33,452 bases of DNA from Pseudomonas putida (GCF_028682635.1 NZ_JANHLK010000044.1:1-33452); one strand, 5' to 3'. Positions 14,358 through 27,013 are shown, counted from the stretch's first letter. A program made the numbers and translations. The notes: a model not told the origin generated them from the sequence alone.

Positions 14358-15038
14358 TTATCCCAACCGTTCGCGGGCGAACTCGCTGGCCTTGCGCGTC
14401 AATTGGTCCAGGTGCCGGTCACGCTGTTTCTCCGCATCGAGCATTGCGCGCTTGCCGTGCTTTTGCAGCAGGTAGGTATGAATCTGCCGCACCTCCAGCG
14501 AGCTGTAGATCGGCGCCACATCAAGCAGCGCCCTCAAACCGTCGCTGCCGTGGTCGCGGGTGTTCATCAGCACTTGCGTACTGCGCGCACCGACCACCTG
14601 AAAACCCATCGACTCGAAATACGGCACCTTGGCCACGGCGCAGGCCAGCTCGGCATGCGGGTAGCGGCCGACCATCTCGCGCAGCATCCGGCGCGCAATG
14701 CCTTGGCGCCGATGGCCGGCATCCACGGCCATATAGGCCACGCTGCAGGCGTCGGGATCGTCCTTGACCGGCAGGTACAGCAGGAAACCGACGACCTTGT
14801 CCGGATCGTCCAGATCGGTGGCAACGATCAACTCCACCGCCATCCCTTTCGCCCCGTTCAAAGCCTCCAGATACAGGTGCACCTCGTAGCCGATCGCGTA
14901 CTGGTAGATGTTGTACAACAGGTTGCTCGGCGCGATGGCGACCATGCTGATGTCGGTCAGGTTGTCGACCACCAGCTGCAGGATCTGACTGTTGACCGAC
15001 TCCGGGCACGGGGTTTTGTAGTGGGTGATCTGGGGCAT
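14358..15038 (-). CDS. GNAT-family N-acetyltransferase
   Basis: A 226-residue acetyltransferase-like protein. The GNAT core lies at about residues 60-165, with acetyl-CoA motif A seen as VAYMAVDAGHRRQGIARRML (R-R-Q-G-I-A pyrophosphate loop) and motif B near VPYFESMGFQVVGAR. A charged C-terminal helical tail (about 170-226) is unassigned. The substrate is unknown. ATG 15038 (MPQITHYKTP) is preferred to the upstream ATG 15080, because GGAG precedes it. The gene stands alone between a REP element and the PaoABC-type operon. Confidence 0.85.
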   Translation of the reverse strand: MPQITHYKTPCPESVNSQILQLVVDNLTDISMVAIAPSNLLYNIYQYAIGYEVHLYLEALNGAKGMAVELIVATDLDDPDKVVGFLLYLPVKDDPDACSVAYMAVDAGHRRQGIARRMLREMVGRYPHAELACAVAKVPYFESMGFQVVGARSTQVLMNTRDHGSDGLRALLDVAPIYSSLEVRQIHTYLLQKHGKRAMLDAEKQRDRHLDQLTRKASEFARERLG

Positions 15039-15222
15039 TGCGGGGGCTGACTCCGGAGAATGGGCGCGGCTGCCTATCATACCGCGCCGGAGCCTGCCTT
15101 GATCGATTCATGAGCCACACACATGAGTCTATAGCCGAAATCCGCATGAACATTTCCCTTGGCACCAGGGTCAGTCAATGGATGAGGGCTGTTATCGCCA
15201 ATCAACCATAGGAAGCGCAACG

Positions 15223-15858
15223 ATGCTCGACGTGATGACGATTTCCCGACGAGAGCTGCTGATCGTGGGCGTGGTGACAGCAGCGGCCGTGATCCTGCCA
15301 CCGTTCATATCTGCGCAGGCAGCGGCCGCCAACGCCGCGCTGCCGGTCAAGAGCAAAGTGTCGATCTGGGTCAACGGGACACAGCAGGTGATGGAACTCG
15401 ACGCCCGCACCACCCTGCTCGACCTGTTGCGCGAACACCTGCAGCTCACTGGCACCAAGAAGGGTTGCGACCACGGCCAGTGCGGTGCCTGCACAGTGAT
15501 CGTCGACGGCCGGCGGATCAATTCCTGCCTGACCCTGGCCGTGATGCACGAAGGCGCGAAGGTCACCACCATTGAAGGGCTCGGCACGCCGGACAAGCTG
15601 CATCCGATGCAGGCGGCGTTCATCAAGCACGACGGCTATCAATGCGGTTATTGCACGCCGGGGCAGATCTGCTCGGCGGTCGCGGTACTGGGGGAAATCC
15701 GCGACGGCATTCCCAGTCACGTAAGCCCGAGCCTAACCGAACCACCCAGGCTGATCGCCAGCGAACTCCAGGAGCGCATGAGCGGCAACATCTGCCGCTG
15801 CGGTGCGTACTCCAACATCATCGAGGCGATCACCGAAGTCGCGGAGGCCAGCGCATGA
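15223..15858 (+). CDS. Periplasmic aldehyde oxidoreductase, 2Fe-2S subunit (PaoA-like)
   Basis: A 211-residue iron-sulfur subunit of the xanthine-oxidase family. A twin-arginine signal (ISRRELLIVG, residues 7-16) with a hydrophobic stretch implies Tat export of the assembled complex. The first cluster is bound by Cys82, Cys87, Cys90 and Cys102 (GCDHGQCGACTV). The second is bound by Cys141, Cys144, Cys191 and Cys193 (CGYCTPGQ and CRCGAY). ATG 15223 follows GGAAG at normal spacing. The stop overlaps the FAD subunit start by 4 nt. In E. coli the PaoABC enzyme oxidises aromatic and aliphatic aldehydes to acids in the periplasm. Confidence 0.92.
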   Translation: MLDVMTISRRELLIVGVVTAAAVILPPFISAQAAAANAALPVKSKVSIWVNGTQQVMELDARTTLLDLLREHLQLTGTKKGCDHGQCGACTVIVDGRRINSCLTLAVMHEGAKVTTIEGLGTPDKLHPMQAAFIKHDGYQCGYCTPGQICSAVAVLGEIRDGIPSHVSPSLTEPPRLIASELQERMSGNICRCGAYSNIIEAITEVAEASA

Positions 15859-16811
15859 GGCCCTTTACCTATCTACGCGCCAAGTCGCCGGCCGAAGCCG
15901 CCTCGCTCGCCGCCCAGGTCGATGGCTCGCGCTTCATCGCCGGCGGCACCAACCTGCTGGACCTGATGAAGCTGGACATCGAGACGCCGTCGCAACTGAT
16001 CGACGTCAATGACCTGGCCCTGGACCGCATCGAAGCCACGCCGCAAGGCGGCTTGCGAATCGGCGCGCTGGTGCGCAACACCGACCTCGCCGCCGATGCA
16101 CGCATCCGCAAGGATTATGGCGTGCTGTCCCGCGCCCTCCTCGCCGGCGCCTCCGGCCAGTTGCGCAACATGGCCACGACCGCCGGCAACCTGCTGCAAC
16201 GCACGCGCTGCCCTTACTTCTATGACACCCATCAAGCCTGCAACAAGCGCCAGCCCGGCAGTGGCTGCGCGGCCATCGGCGGCTTCAGTCGGCAGCTGGG
16301 CATCATCGGTGTCAGCGACGCCTGCATTGCCACCCATCCCAGCGACATGGCCGTGGCCATGCGTCTGCTCGATGCCCAGGTCGAGACGGTTCGCCCCGAC
16401 GGCACGACCCGTGTGATTGCCATCGCCGACCTGCATCGCCTGCCCGGCAACACGCCGAACATCGAAACCACCCTGGCGGCCCACGAGCTGATCACTGCCG
16501 TGACCTTGCCAGCGCCGCTGGGCGGCACGCACCTCTATCAGAAAGTCCGTGACCGCGCCTCCTACGCATTCGCCCTGGTCTCGGTGGCCGCGGTGGTCCA
16601 GCAGGACGGTTCCGGCCGCGTAGCCCTCGGCGGCGTCGCGCACAAACCGTGGCGCGTGGAAAGCGCTGAAGCAGCCATGGCCAAAGGCGCCAAAGCGTTC
16701 AGCGAACAGCTGCTGGACGGCGCCACACCCACCCCTGAAAACACCTTCAAACTGACGCTGGTCGAGCGCACGCTCGCCTCGGTGATGGCACAAGCGAGGG
16801 CCCAGGCATGA
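15855..16811 (+). CDS. Periplasmic aldehyde oxidoreductase, FAD subunit (PaoB-like)
   Basis: A 318-residue FAD-binding subunit. The N-terminal flavin fold starts AASLAAQVDGSRFIAGGTNL, and LRNMATTAGNLLQRTRCPYF marks the usual FAD loop. A cysteine-bearing insertion of about 40 residues (Cys119, Cys129, Cys138, Cys157) is the extra 4Fe-4S site that distinguishes PaoB from ordinary xanthine-dehydrogenase FAD subunits. ATG overlaps the previous stop (ATGA), as does the next gene, so the three subunits are translationally coupled. No Tat signal is present; it would be exported with the 2Fe-2S subunit. Confidence 0.93.
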   Translation: MRPFTYLRAKSPAEAASLAAQVDGSRFIAGGTNLLDLMKLDIETPSQLIDVNDLALDRIEATPQGGLRIGALVRNTDLAADARIRKDYGVLSRALLAGASGQLRNMATTAGNLLQRTRCPYFYDTHQACNKRQPGSGCAAIGGFSRQLGIIGVSDACIATHPSDMAVAMRLLDAQVETVRPDGTTRVIAIADLHRLPGNTPNIETTLAAHELITAVTLPAPLGGTHLYQKVRDRASYAFALVSVAAVVQQDGSGRVALGGVAHKPWRVESAEAAMAKGAKAFSEQLLDGATPTPENTFKLTLVERTLASVMAQARAQA

Positions 16812-19006
16812 AATTCGAAACCCCGGCCACCACCAACCCCATCGACCAAGGCAAGGTCATCGGCCAGCCCACGCCCCGCATCGAAGGCCCGCTGAAAACC
16901 ACCGGGCAGGCGCCCTACGCCTACGAACACCACGACGTCGCGCCGAACCAGGCCTATGGCGTGGTGGTCGGTTCGGCCATTGCCAAGGGGCGCATTGCTT
17001 CAATGAACCTGGAAGCGGCTCAATCGGCACCGGGAGTGATCGCCATCGTCACCGCCGCCAATGCCGGCAAGCTCGGCAAAGGCAAATACAACACCGCCAA
17101 GCTGCTCGGCGGGCCGGAGATCCAGCACTACCATCAGGCAGTGGCGCTGGTGGTGGCGGACACCTTCGAACAGGCGCGCGCCGCCGCGGAACGGGTGGAC
17201 ATCACCTACTCAACCACCGAAGGCGCGTTCGATCTCGCCAGCGCCCGCGGCTCGGCGGTGGAACCCAAGGACCAGATGGCGGACACCCTGCACGGGGATT
17301 TCGAAACGGCCTTCGCGGCGGCACCGGTGCAACTCGACGCCACCTACACCACGCCCGACCAGGCCCACGCGATGATGGAGCCCATGGCGTCGATGGCCGC
17401 CTGGGACGGCGACCGACTGACCTTGTGGACCTCGAACCAGATGATCGATTGGTCGGTCACGGACCTCGCCACCACCCTCGGCATCCCCAAGAAAAACGTG
17501 CATCTGATTTCGCCCTACATCGGCGGCGGCTTCGGCGGCAAATTGTTCATCCGTGCCGACGCGGTCCTTGCCGCCCTGGGTGCGCGCATGGCCGGCAGGC
17601 CGGTGAAAGTGGCGCTGGCCCGGCCGCAGATCTTCAACAATTGCACGCACCGCCCGGCGACCATTCAACGCATCCGCATCGGCGCCGGCAGCGACGGCAA
17701 GATCACCGCGATGGCCCACGAAGGCTGGTCCGGCGACCTGCCCGGCGGCAAGGTGGAACTGGCCGCGCAACCGAGCAAATTGTTGTACGCCGGGGAAAAC
17801 CGCCGGGTCACCATGCGCCTGTCGACGCTCGACCTGCCGGAAGGCAACGCCATGCGCGCGCCGGGTGAAACGCCAGGCATGATGGCGCTGGAAATTGCCA
17901 TGGACGAGATGGCGGAAAAGCTGAAACTCGACCCCATCGAGTTTCGCATCATCAATGACACCCAGGTCGATCCGACGAAACCGGAGCGGCCGTTTTCCCA
18001 GCGCCATCTGGTCGAATGCCTGCGCACCGGGGCCGATCGTTTTGGCTGGAACCAACGGCCTGCGCAACCGGCCACAAAGCGCGAAGGCCGTTGGCTGATC
18101 GGCATGGGCGTCGCCGTGGCCTTTCGCAATAACCTGCTGGTGAAGTCCGGCGCCCGTGTCCGCCTGGATGATCAGGGCACCGTGACCGTGGAAACCGACA
18201 TGACCGATATCGGCACCGGCAGCTACACGATCATCGCGCAGACGGCGGCGGAAATGCTCGGCGTCGGCCTCGACAAGGTGGTGGTGCACCTGGGCGATTC
18301 GAGCTTTCCGGTCTCGGCAGGCTCGGGTGGCCAGTTCGGCGGCAACTGCTCGACGGCGGGGGTGTATGCCGCCTGCGTCAAACTGCGTGAGGCCGTTGCG
18401 CAACGCCTCGGTGTGAACGCCCAAGAGGCTGAATTCGTCGGTGGCGAGGTACGGGCTGGCGGCAAAAGCATGCCATTGCGCAGTGCGGCGCAGGCCGGCG
18501 AAATCGTCGCCGAGGACAGCATCGAATTTGGCGAGCTGGACAAGAAGTACCAGCAATCGACCTTCGGCGCGCATTTTGTCGAAGTCGCAGTCGACAGTGC
18601 CACCGGGGAAACCCGCGTGCGCCGGATGCTGGCGGTGTGCGCCGCCGGGCGCATTCTCAACCCGACCTCGGCCCGCAGCCAGGTCATTGGCGCGATGACC
18701 ATGGGGGTCGGCGCGGCGCTGATGGAAGACCTGGTGGTGGACAAGCGCCTGGGCTTTTTCGTCAATCATGACCTGGCCGGCTACGAGGTGCCGGTGCATG
18801 CCGACATCCCCCACCAGGAGGTGATTTTCCTCGATGAAACCGACCCGATTTCCTCGCCGATGAAAGCCAAGGGTGTTGGTGAGCTGGGTATCTGCGGCGT
18901 CAGTGCGGCCATCGCCAACGCGGTGTACAACGCCACCGGGATTCGGGTACGCGAGTACCCGATCACCCTGGACAAGATGCTGGATAAAATGCCGGCGATG
19001 ATATGA
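16808..19006 (+). CDS. Periplasmic aldehyde oxidoreductase, molybdenum subunit (PaoC-like)
   Basis: A 732-residue molybdopterin-cytosine-dinucleotide-binding subunit. The glycine-rich loop ISPYIGGGFGGKLFIRADAV (about 236-255), the MRAPGE stretch and the C-terminal KGVGELGICG are family hallmarks. The base Glu692 falls at the same number as the catalytic glutamate known in E. coli PaoC, which argues for an active enzyme. The length equals the E. coli protein. The E. coli operon also has the MCD-insertion chaperone gene paoD; no such gene follows here, and a convergent TonB-receptor gene comes next. Confidence 0.93.
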   Translation: MKFETPATTNPIDQGKVIGQPTPRIEGPLKTTGQAPYAYEHHDVAPNQAYGVVVGSAIAKGRIASMNLEAAQSAPGVIAIVTAANAGKLGKGKYNTAKLLGGPEIQHYHQAVALVVADTFEQARAAAERVDITYSTTEGAFDLASARGSAVEPKDQMADTLHGDFETAFAAAPVQLDATYTTPDQAHAMMEPMASMAAWDGDRLTLWTSNQMIDWSVTDLATTLGIPKKNVHLISPYIGGGFGGKLFIRADAVLAALGARMAGRPVKVALARPQIFNNCTHRPATIQRIRIGAGSDGKITAMAHEGWSGDLPGGKVELAAQPSKLLYAGENRRVTMRLSTLDLPEGNAMRAPGETPGMMALEIAMDEMAEKLKLDPIEFRIINDTQVDPTKPERPFSQRHLVECLRTGADRFGWNQRPAQPATKREGRWLIGMGVAVAFRNNLLVKSGARVRLDDQGTVTVETDMTDIGTGSYTIIAQTAAEMLGVGLDKVVVHLGDSSFPVSAGSGGQFGGNCSTAGVYAACVKLREAVAQRLGVNAQEAEFVGGEVRAGGKSMPLRSAAQAGEIVAEDSIEFGELDKKYQQSTFGAHFVEVAVDSATGETRVRRMLAVCAAGRILNPTSARSQVIGAMTMGVGAALMEDLVVDKRLGFFVNHDLAGYEVPVHADIPHQEVIFLDETDPISSPMKAKGVGELGICGVSAAIANAVYNATGIRVREYPITLDKMLDKMPAMI

Positions 19007-19060
19007 GCACCAGGGCTGGAGGCGTTGCGGTTTGTCAGGAGAAGTTGTATTGGCAGTACC

Positions 19061-19136
19061 GGCCTCTTCGCCGGCAAGCCGGCTCCTACAAGAGAACGCG
19101 ATCAACTGTAGGAGCCGGCTTGCCGGCGAAGAGGCC
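19061..19136. repeat. Perfect 30-bp inverted repeat (REP type) between convergent genes
   Basis: The arms at 19061-19090 and 19107-19136 are exact reverse complements over 30 nt and enclose a 16-nt loop. The core (GCAAGCCGGCTCCTACA) is a standard pseudomonad REP sequence and recurs singly at 33419-33435. It lies between the molybdenum-subunit gene and the TonB-receptor gene and could stop transcription from both sides. Confidence 0.85.
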
Positions 19137-19151
19137 AGCCGCTACACCGAC

Positions 19152-21641
19152 TTACCAGTCGTAAGTCATCTCGACCGAAGCCACCCGCTCCTGCCCGTAA
19201 TAGCAACCGAACGCGTAGTTGCAGTCCGACACGTATTCACGGTCGAAGATATTCTGCACGTTCACCCGGGTCTGCAAACCACGCAGGCTCGGGTCCAGCT
19301 TGCCCATGTCGTAGCTGACGGTAGCGTCATAGACGACGTAGGACGGCACATCGAACGAGTTGGCCGCATCCCCCGGTTTGCGCCCGGTGTAGCGCGCGCC
19401 CGCACCGAAGGTCAGGCCGTTGAGGCTGGCCTGGGTGAAGTGATAGTCGACCCACATCGAGGCCGATACCGGCGACTGGGCTTCGTTGCGGTTGTCCTCG
19501 TTGCCCCAGGTGTCCTTGGTGTAGAACGAGTCCATGTAGCTGGCGGCGGCCATGACGTCGATGTTGTCGAGGCTGGATTTGACTTCCAGCTCGACGCCGC
19601 GCGAGCGCACTTCACCGCTCTGGGACATGTAGTCCGGATAATCATCGTCGCCGGTCAGGACATTTTTCTGCTTGATCTCGTACACCGAAGCGGTGATCAG
19701 CGTCTTCTCGAACGGCTGGTACTTCACGCCCACTTCGTACTGCTGGCCCTCGGTCGGCTCGAAGGACTTGCCGCCGCGCTGGGGTGCGGCCGTGCCCAGG
19801 GTGGGCAGGAACGACTCGGAGTAGCTGACATAGGGTGCCAGGCCGAAATCGGTGACGTAGGTCAGGCCCACCCGCCCGGTGAACTTGTTATCGCGCTTGG
19901 ATTCGTGGGTCGAGGCCAACACATCCTTGTTGTCGATCTCCGCCCAGTCCTGGCGACCGCCGATGGTGAGAATCCACTTGTCCAGCTTGATCTGGTCCTG
20001 CAGGTACACACCCGTCTGGCGCAGAGTGTTATCCCATTTAGTGTCGAGTACCGGGGTGACGCTGCCGGTGTCGAAATTGTTCTTGCCGTACAGGTTCACC
20101 GGCAACACGTTGTAGGCGTTGTAGCCGTCGTATTTGCGGTTGAAGTGCCGGTAGTCCACGCCAGCGAGCGTGGTGTGCTCCAGGGCGCCAGTGTTGAATT
20201 TGTATTCCAGGTTGTTATCGACGGTGTAGGCGATGTTGTGCTGGCGCCAGTCGAGCTTGGTGCGGTAGGCCCGGGTGTAATCGGTCACGCCGGCGTCATC
20301 GGTGACGAAGCTGCGCAGATAAAACCCCTTGTAGCGGTCGCGTACGTCGGTGTAGCGCGCCGTGGAGCGGTATTTCAGGTCGTCGCTGAGGTTGTGGCTG
20401 AAGTCGTAGCCGAAGATGTACTGGTCACGTTTGTAGTCATTGAAGTTGGTGTCGCCGGAGAAAAAATCGCGGTCGATGCGTTCGCCGTTCGGACCACGGT
20501 CGAGCGAGCCGATCCTCGGCAGCGACTGATAATCGGGTACGCCGTCATCGCGCTGGACCTGCGCCAGCAAGGTCAGGAAAGTGTCTTCAGTCGGCGCCCA
20601 CGTCAGGCTCGGCGCCAGCAGCATGCGCTCACTTTCGTTGTGCTCGACCATTTCGTTGCCTTTGTCGGCCACACCGATCAGGCGATAGGTGAACTGCTTC
20701 TGATCATCGAGCGGACCGCTGGTGTCGAAGGCACCGTTGACCCGGCTGTAACTGCCCGCCCCCAGCTTGACCTGGCTGCGCTGCTCGGTGGTCGGGCGCT
20801 TGGAGACCATGTTGATCAGGCCGCCCGGCTGGTTCTGCCCGTAAAGGACCGACGACGGCCCCTTGAGCACTTCGATGCGCTCCAGGGTGTAGGGATCGAT
20901 TTGCGGGGCGCCACCGAGGCTGCCGGCGTACGGGATGTAGGCGCCATCGAGGTACAGCGGCGTCGGCGCGAAACCACGGCTGGTGATCTCGTCGGCAATC
21001 GAGTTGCGGTCAGTAAAACCACCGGTGTTCACCCCCGGCGTGTAGCGCAGCGCCTGTGTCAGGTTGCGCGCGCCCTGGGCTTCCACCTGGTCGGCGGTGA
21101 CCACGTTGATGGTCTGCGGAATTTCCAGGATCGGCGTATCGGTCTTGGTGCCGGTGGCGCTGCGGGTGGCGACATAGCCGTCCACCGGGCCGTAGGCCGA
21201 TTCCACGGCAACTCCGGAAATGCTGGTGGCGCCCAACTGCATGGCCGCGCCTGAGGCAACGATCGGCAACAAGGAATAGCTGCCATTGTCGTGGCGCACG
21301 GCTTCGAGCCTGCTCCCGGCGAGCAACTGGCGCAGGCCAGCGTCAACGCTGTAGCGCCCGCGCAGTCCCGAGGTTTGCTGGCCGTTGGCAGCGCTTGGCT
21401 CGAAGGAAACGGTCACCCCGGCCGTGTCGGCGAATTGGGTCAAGGCCGAACCCAAAGGACCCGCCGGAATGTCGAACTCGGTTTCGACATCGGTCTGCGC
21501 CCAGGCAGGTGCTGCCGTCATCGTCATGCCCAACGGAACGACCAGCGCCATCCCGAGCAGTGCGGCATGCACGGCACGGGTCAAGGGTCTGACGGATGGC
21601 TTGGCGGAACAAATGCGGAGTTGGGGATCACGAGGGGTCAT
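19152..21641 (-). CDS. TonB-dependent siderophore receptor with signalling (STN) domain
   Basis: An 829-residue outer-membrane receptor. It has a signal peptide ending about AWA (residue 48), then a secretin/TonB N-terminal (STN) signalling domain of the FecA/FpvA kind (about 55-105, FDIPAGPLGSALTQFADTAG). Next comes a plug domain (about 165-275, IPQTINVVTADQVEAQGARN and VLYGQNQPGGLINMVSKRP), and last a beta-barrel ending in aromatic Trp (TYDW). The STN domain and the upstream fecI-fecR genes mean ligand binding is reported to the cytoplasmic sigma factor. The plug resembles ferric hydroxamate/ferrioxamine receptors, but the siderophore cannot be read from sequence. GAAAGGAAATTGC precedes ATG 21641. 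Confidence 0.92.
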   Translation of the reverse strand: MTPRDPQLRICSAKPSVRPLTRAVHAALLGMALVVPLGMTMTAAPAWAQTDVETEFDIPAGPLGSALTQFADTAGVTVSFEPSAANGQQTSGLRGRYSVDAGLRQLLAGSRLEAVRHDNGSYSLLPIVASGAAMQLGATSISGVAVESAYGPVDGYVATRSATGTKTDTPILEIPQTINVVTADQVEAQGARNLTQALRYTPGVNTGGFTDRNSIADEITSRGFAPTPLYLDGAYIPYAGSLGGAPQIDPYTLERIEVLKGPSSVLYGQNQPGGLINMVSKRPTTEQRSQVKLGAGSYSRVNGAFDTSGPLDDQKQFTYRLIGVADKGNEMVEHNESERMLLAPSLTWAPTEDTFLTLLAQVQRDDGVPDYQSLPRIGSLDRGPNGERIDRDFFSGDTNFNDYKRDQYIFGYDFSHNLSDDLKYRSTARYTDVRDRYKGFYLRSFVTDDAGVTDYTRAYRTKLDWRQHNIAYTVDNNLEYKFNTGALEHTTLAGVDYRHFNRKYDGYNAYNVLPVNLYGKNNFDTGSVTPVLDTKWDNTLRQTGVYLQDQIKLDKWILTIGGRQDWAEIDNKDVLASTHESKRDNKFTGRVGLTYVTDFGLAPYVSYSESFLPTLGTAAPQRGGKSFEPTEGQQYEVGVKYQPFEKTLITASVYEIKQKNVLTGDDDYPDYMSQSGEVRSRGVELEVKSSLDNIDVMAAASYMDSFYTKDTWGNEDNRNEAQSPVSASMWVDYHFTQASLNGLTFGAGARYTGRKPGDAANSFDVPSYVVYDATVSYDMGKLDPSLRGLQTRVNVQNIFDREYVSDCNYAFGCYYGQERVASVEMTYDW

Positions 21642-21757
21642 GCAATTTCCTTTCGCCCGTTGGCAGTGAATGGCGGCGTCTGTGTGCGCCTCTAACACCT
21701 AAGTCGAACGAGAATCGAAATCAGTAACCCCTGAGCAGTTTTTTTTTCGGGAAATCC

Positions 21758-22711
21758 TCAAACCGGCTCCACCCGCGTCCAGTAACGGCTGAATCGACGA
21801 ATGCGTACGGGCAGGGTCGAGGTCAGGTTCTGGAGGATGGTGTCGCTGCTGGCCAGATGGAAAGCCCCGGAGATGCGCAGCGCAGCGACCGCCGGATCAC
21901 AGCCCAGATGGCCTGGGCGATAACGCTGCAGCTCCCGGATAAACTCACCCAGGCGCCAGTCGTTGACCACCAGCATGTCGCGGGTCCAGGCGTCGGCCTG
22001 AGGGGTGGCCCGTTGCACGGGTTCGATGGCGTCCTGGCGCAAACTCACTTGCTGGCCGGCGTCGACCCGTACGGCGGTGCCCGGCACGTGGGCCGAGCGC
22101 ACCTCGACCGCATGCTCCTGCACGCTGACCTGCGTCAGGTCCGCTTCGCGGCGCACGACAAAACGGGTGCCCAAGGCGCGAATGCTGCCTTCGGCGGTGT
22201 GTACCAGGAAGGGCCGCGCGCGCTCGTCCCGCGCCGTTTCGATGAAGATCTCACCTTCGAGCAAGCGGATTTCACGCAGGTTGTCGTTGTAGCGGATGTC
22301 CACCGCGGTCGCCGTGTTCAGTTGCAGTTGCGTGCCATCGTCCAGCCGCAGCCGACGGCGTTCGCCGGTGCCGGTGCGCTGGTCGGCCATCAGCGTTGGC
22401 AAGGGCGTGGTGTTCCACGCCAGGGTCCCCGCCCCGCCCGCCATCAGCAGAATCGACAGGACCTTGAGCACATCGCGGCGTTTGGCGCGGGCACTGGCCA
22501 AGGTCGGGCGCGCGATGCCGGGGGTGACTTGTTCGAGTTTGTCCTGCAGGCGCGCAAGGCGTTCCCACGCCTGCAGATGCCGTGGATCACGCTCCAGCCA
22601 ACGGCGATGCGCCTCACGCAGGGCTTCGTCCGGTACCTCGCCACGCAAATCGACGTACCAGCGCGCGGCGGCTTCGAGGGTGGCGTAATCCAGCGGTTGC
22701 ACACGGGCCAC
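21758..22711 (-). CDS. FecR-family anti-sigma / sigma regulator
   Basis: A 317-residue inner-membrane regulator. The N-terminal cytoplasmic DUF4880 region (about 8-60, AARWYVDLRGEV and HLQAWERLARLQDKL) binds the sigma factor. One transmembrane helix lies at about 80-97 (VLKVLSILLMAGGAGTLAW). The periplasmic FecR domain (about 110-220, LDDGTQLQLNTATAVDIRY and GSIRALGTRFVV) contacts the receptor's STN domain. It starts with GTG 22711, three bases after the sigma gene stop, so it is probably translationally coupled to it. It is the middle gene of the fecI-fecR-receptor cassette. Confidence 0.93.
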   Translation of the reverse strand: MARVQPLDYATLEAAARWYVDLRGEVPDEALREAHRRWLERDPRHLQAWERLARLQDKLEQVTPGIARPTLASARAKRRDVLKVLSILLMAGGAGTLAWNTTPLPTLMADQRTGTGERRRLRLDDGTQLQLNTATAVDIRYNDNLREIRLLEGEIFIETARDERARPFLVHTAEGSIRALGTRFVVRREADLTQVSVQEHAVEVRSAHVPGTAVRVDAGQQVSLRQDAIEPVQRATPQADAWTRDMLVVNDWRLGEFIRELQRYRPGHLGCDPAVAALRISGAFHLASSDTILQNLTSTLPVRIRRFSRYWTRVEPV

Positions 22712-22714
22712 GGC

Positions 22715-23224
22715 TCAGTCCTCGATCAGCAACAGGCAGTGCGTCAGGGCGCGCACCGCGTGCTTCTTGACCGTGGTTACCGAGACATCCAGGCGCCGAC
22801 CGATCTCGACATAGCTCAGGCCATCGAGCTGGGCCATCAGGAAAATCTCCCGGGTCCGCTCGCCCAGGCCATCGAGCAGCCGGTCGATTTCCATCAGGGT
22901 CTCGATGATCAGCGAGCGGGTTTCCGGGGACAACGCCACCGGCTCCGGGAGGTTGGCCAGGGTGTCCAGATAGGCCTGCTCCACCGCGCGACGGCGGAAC
23001 ATGTCGATCATCAGGCTGCGGGCAATGGTGCTCAAGTAAGCGCGAGGCTCGCGCAGCTCGAAGGACTTGCGTTGGGTCAGCACGCGAATGAAGGTGTCCT
23101 GGGCCAGATCCGCCGCATGGTGGTGGCAGCCGAGCCGTTTACGCAGCCAGCCACACAACCAACCGTGATGGTCCTCGTAAAGCGTATGCACGGCCTGTTG
23201 CAGCGAGAGATCGACAGAGGACAT
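22715..23224 (-). CDS. FecI-type ECF sigma factor
   Basis: A 169-residue ECF sigma factor. Region 2 covers about residues 10-75 (DLAQDTFIRVL and LSTIARSLMIDMFRRR). Region 4 covers about 110-165 (LGERTREIFLMAQLDGLSYV, then EIGRRLDVSVTTVKKHAVRA). This is the iron-starvation group that turns on a single adjacent receptor gene when the siderophore is bound. ATG 23224 is taken; an in-frame GTG at 23242 would add 6 residues, and neither has a strong ribosome binding site. A Fur box lies about 30 bp upstream, so expression should rise under low iron. Confidence 0.92.
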   Translation of the reverse strand: MSSVDLSLQQAVHTLYEDHHGWLCGWLRKRLGCHHHAADLAQDTFIRVLTQRKSFELREPRAYLSTIARSLMIDMFRRRAVEQAYLDTLANLPEPVALSPETRSLIIETLMEIDRLLDGLGERTREIFLMAQLDGLSYVEIGRRLDVSVTTVKKHAVRALTHCLLLIED

Positions 23225-23251
23225 GGAGAAAGCCCGACACAAAATTTATTT

Positions 23252-23270
23252 GATAATGACTCTCATTTTC
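23252..23270 (-). promoter_or_regulatory. Fur box upstream of the FecI-type sigma gene
   Basis: GATAATGACTCTCATTTTC matches the 19-bp Fur consensus at 15 of 19 positions. It is placed 28 bp before the sigma factor ATG, where iron-loaded Fur would block the promoter. This is the best Fur-like site I found in the window. Confidence 0.75.
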
Positions 23271-23442
23271 TTCCAAGCCGACACATTTTGGCAAGAGCAC
23301 CCGTGATTGGTGAAAGTAACCCAATGAAATAAGGGAATTTTCCCCGCATATGAGGAACTACACCCACCACCGACCGATGCGCCAATGAAACAATCTGTAA
23401 CAACTTATTAATTAATCACATTTTTTATTCCCGATTTTGACA

Positions 23443-23458
23443 TGGCCCATCTGTTGCA
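23443..23458 (+). promoter_or_regulatory. Sigma-54 promoter for the multicopper oxidase gene
   Basis: TGGCCC (23443-23448), five bases, then TTGCA (23454-23458) fit the -24/-12 consensus TGGCAC-N5-TTGCA, with the invariant GG and GC at the right 10-nt separation. Transcription would start near 23469, about 70 nt before the ATG. Manganese-oxidase genes of P. putida GB-1 depend on the sigma-54 activator MnxR, which fits this site. Confidence 0.65.
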
Positions 23459-23539
23459 CCAGCCCCTTGCACCGCAGCAGTCATCCCCAACTCGGGGACG
23501 GCGGGTTTCGCCAAATTGGCACGTGCAAGGGGAAACCAA

Positions 23540-26968
<3,429 letters not shown>

Positions 26969-26982
26969 TAGGGTATTGATGG

Positions 26983-27013
26983 GCGCCCGGTTCATGCAAG
27001 GTGGACCGGGCGC
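26983..27013 (+). terminator. Hairpin after the multicopper oxidase gene
   Basis: GCGCCCGGT (26983-26991) pairs perfectly with ACCGGGCGC (27005-27013), 14 nt past the stop. No T-tract follows, so it may be a weak terminator or an RNA-end protector. Confidence 0.5.

Larger units (their letters stand above)
23225..23539. other. Divergent control region, FecI-type sigma gene / multicopper oxidase
   Basis: This 315-bp gap has no supported gene. It holds the Fur box facing left and the sigma-54 promoter facing right, about 170 bp apart. Between them lie AT-rich stretches (TTATTAATTAATCACA near 23404) that could bind IHF and an imperfect palindrome GGGAATTTTCCC at 23333-23344, about 110 bp upstream of the -24 box, a normal place for an activator site. 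The last two are suggestions from position only. Confidence 0.45.

Noticed and set aside
19032..21254. A 740-codon open frame antisense to the TonB receptor
   Set aside because: It is the complement of a clear receptor gene with signal peptide, STN, plug and barrel; its own translation shows no family.
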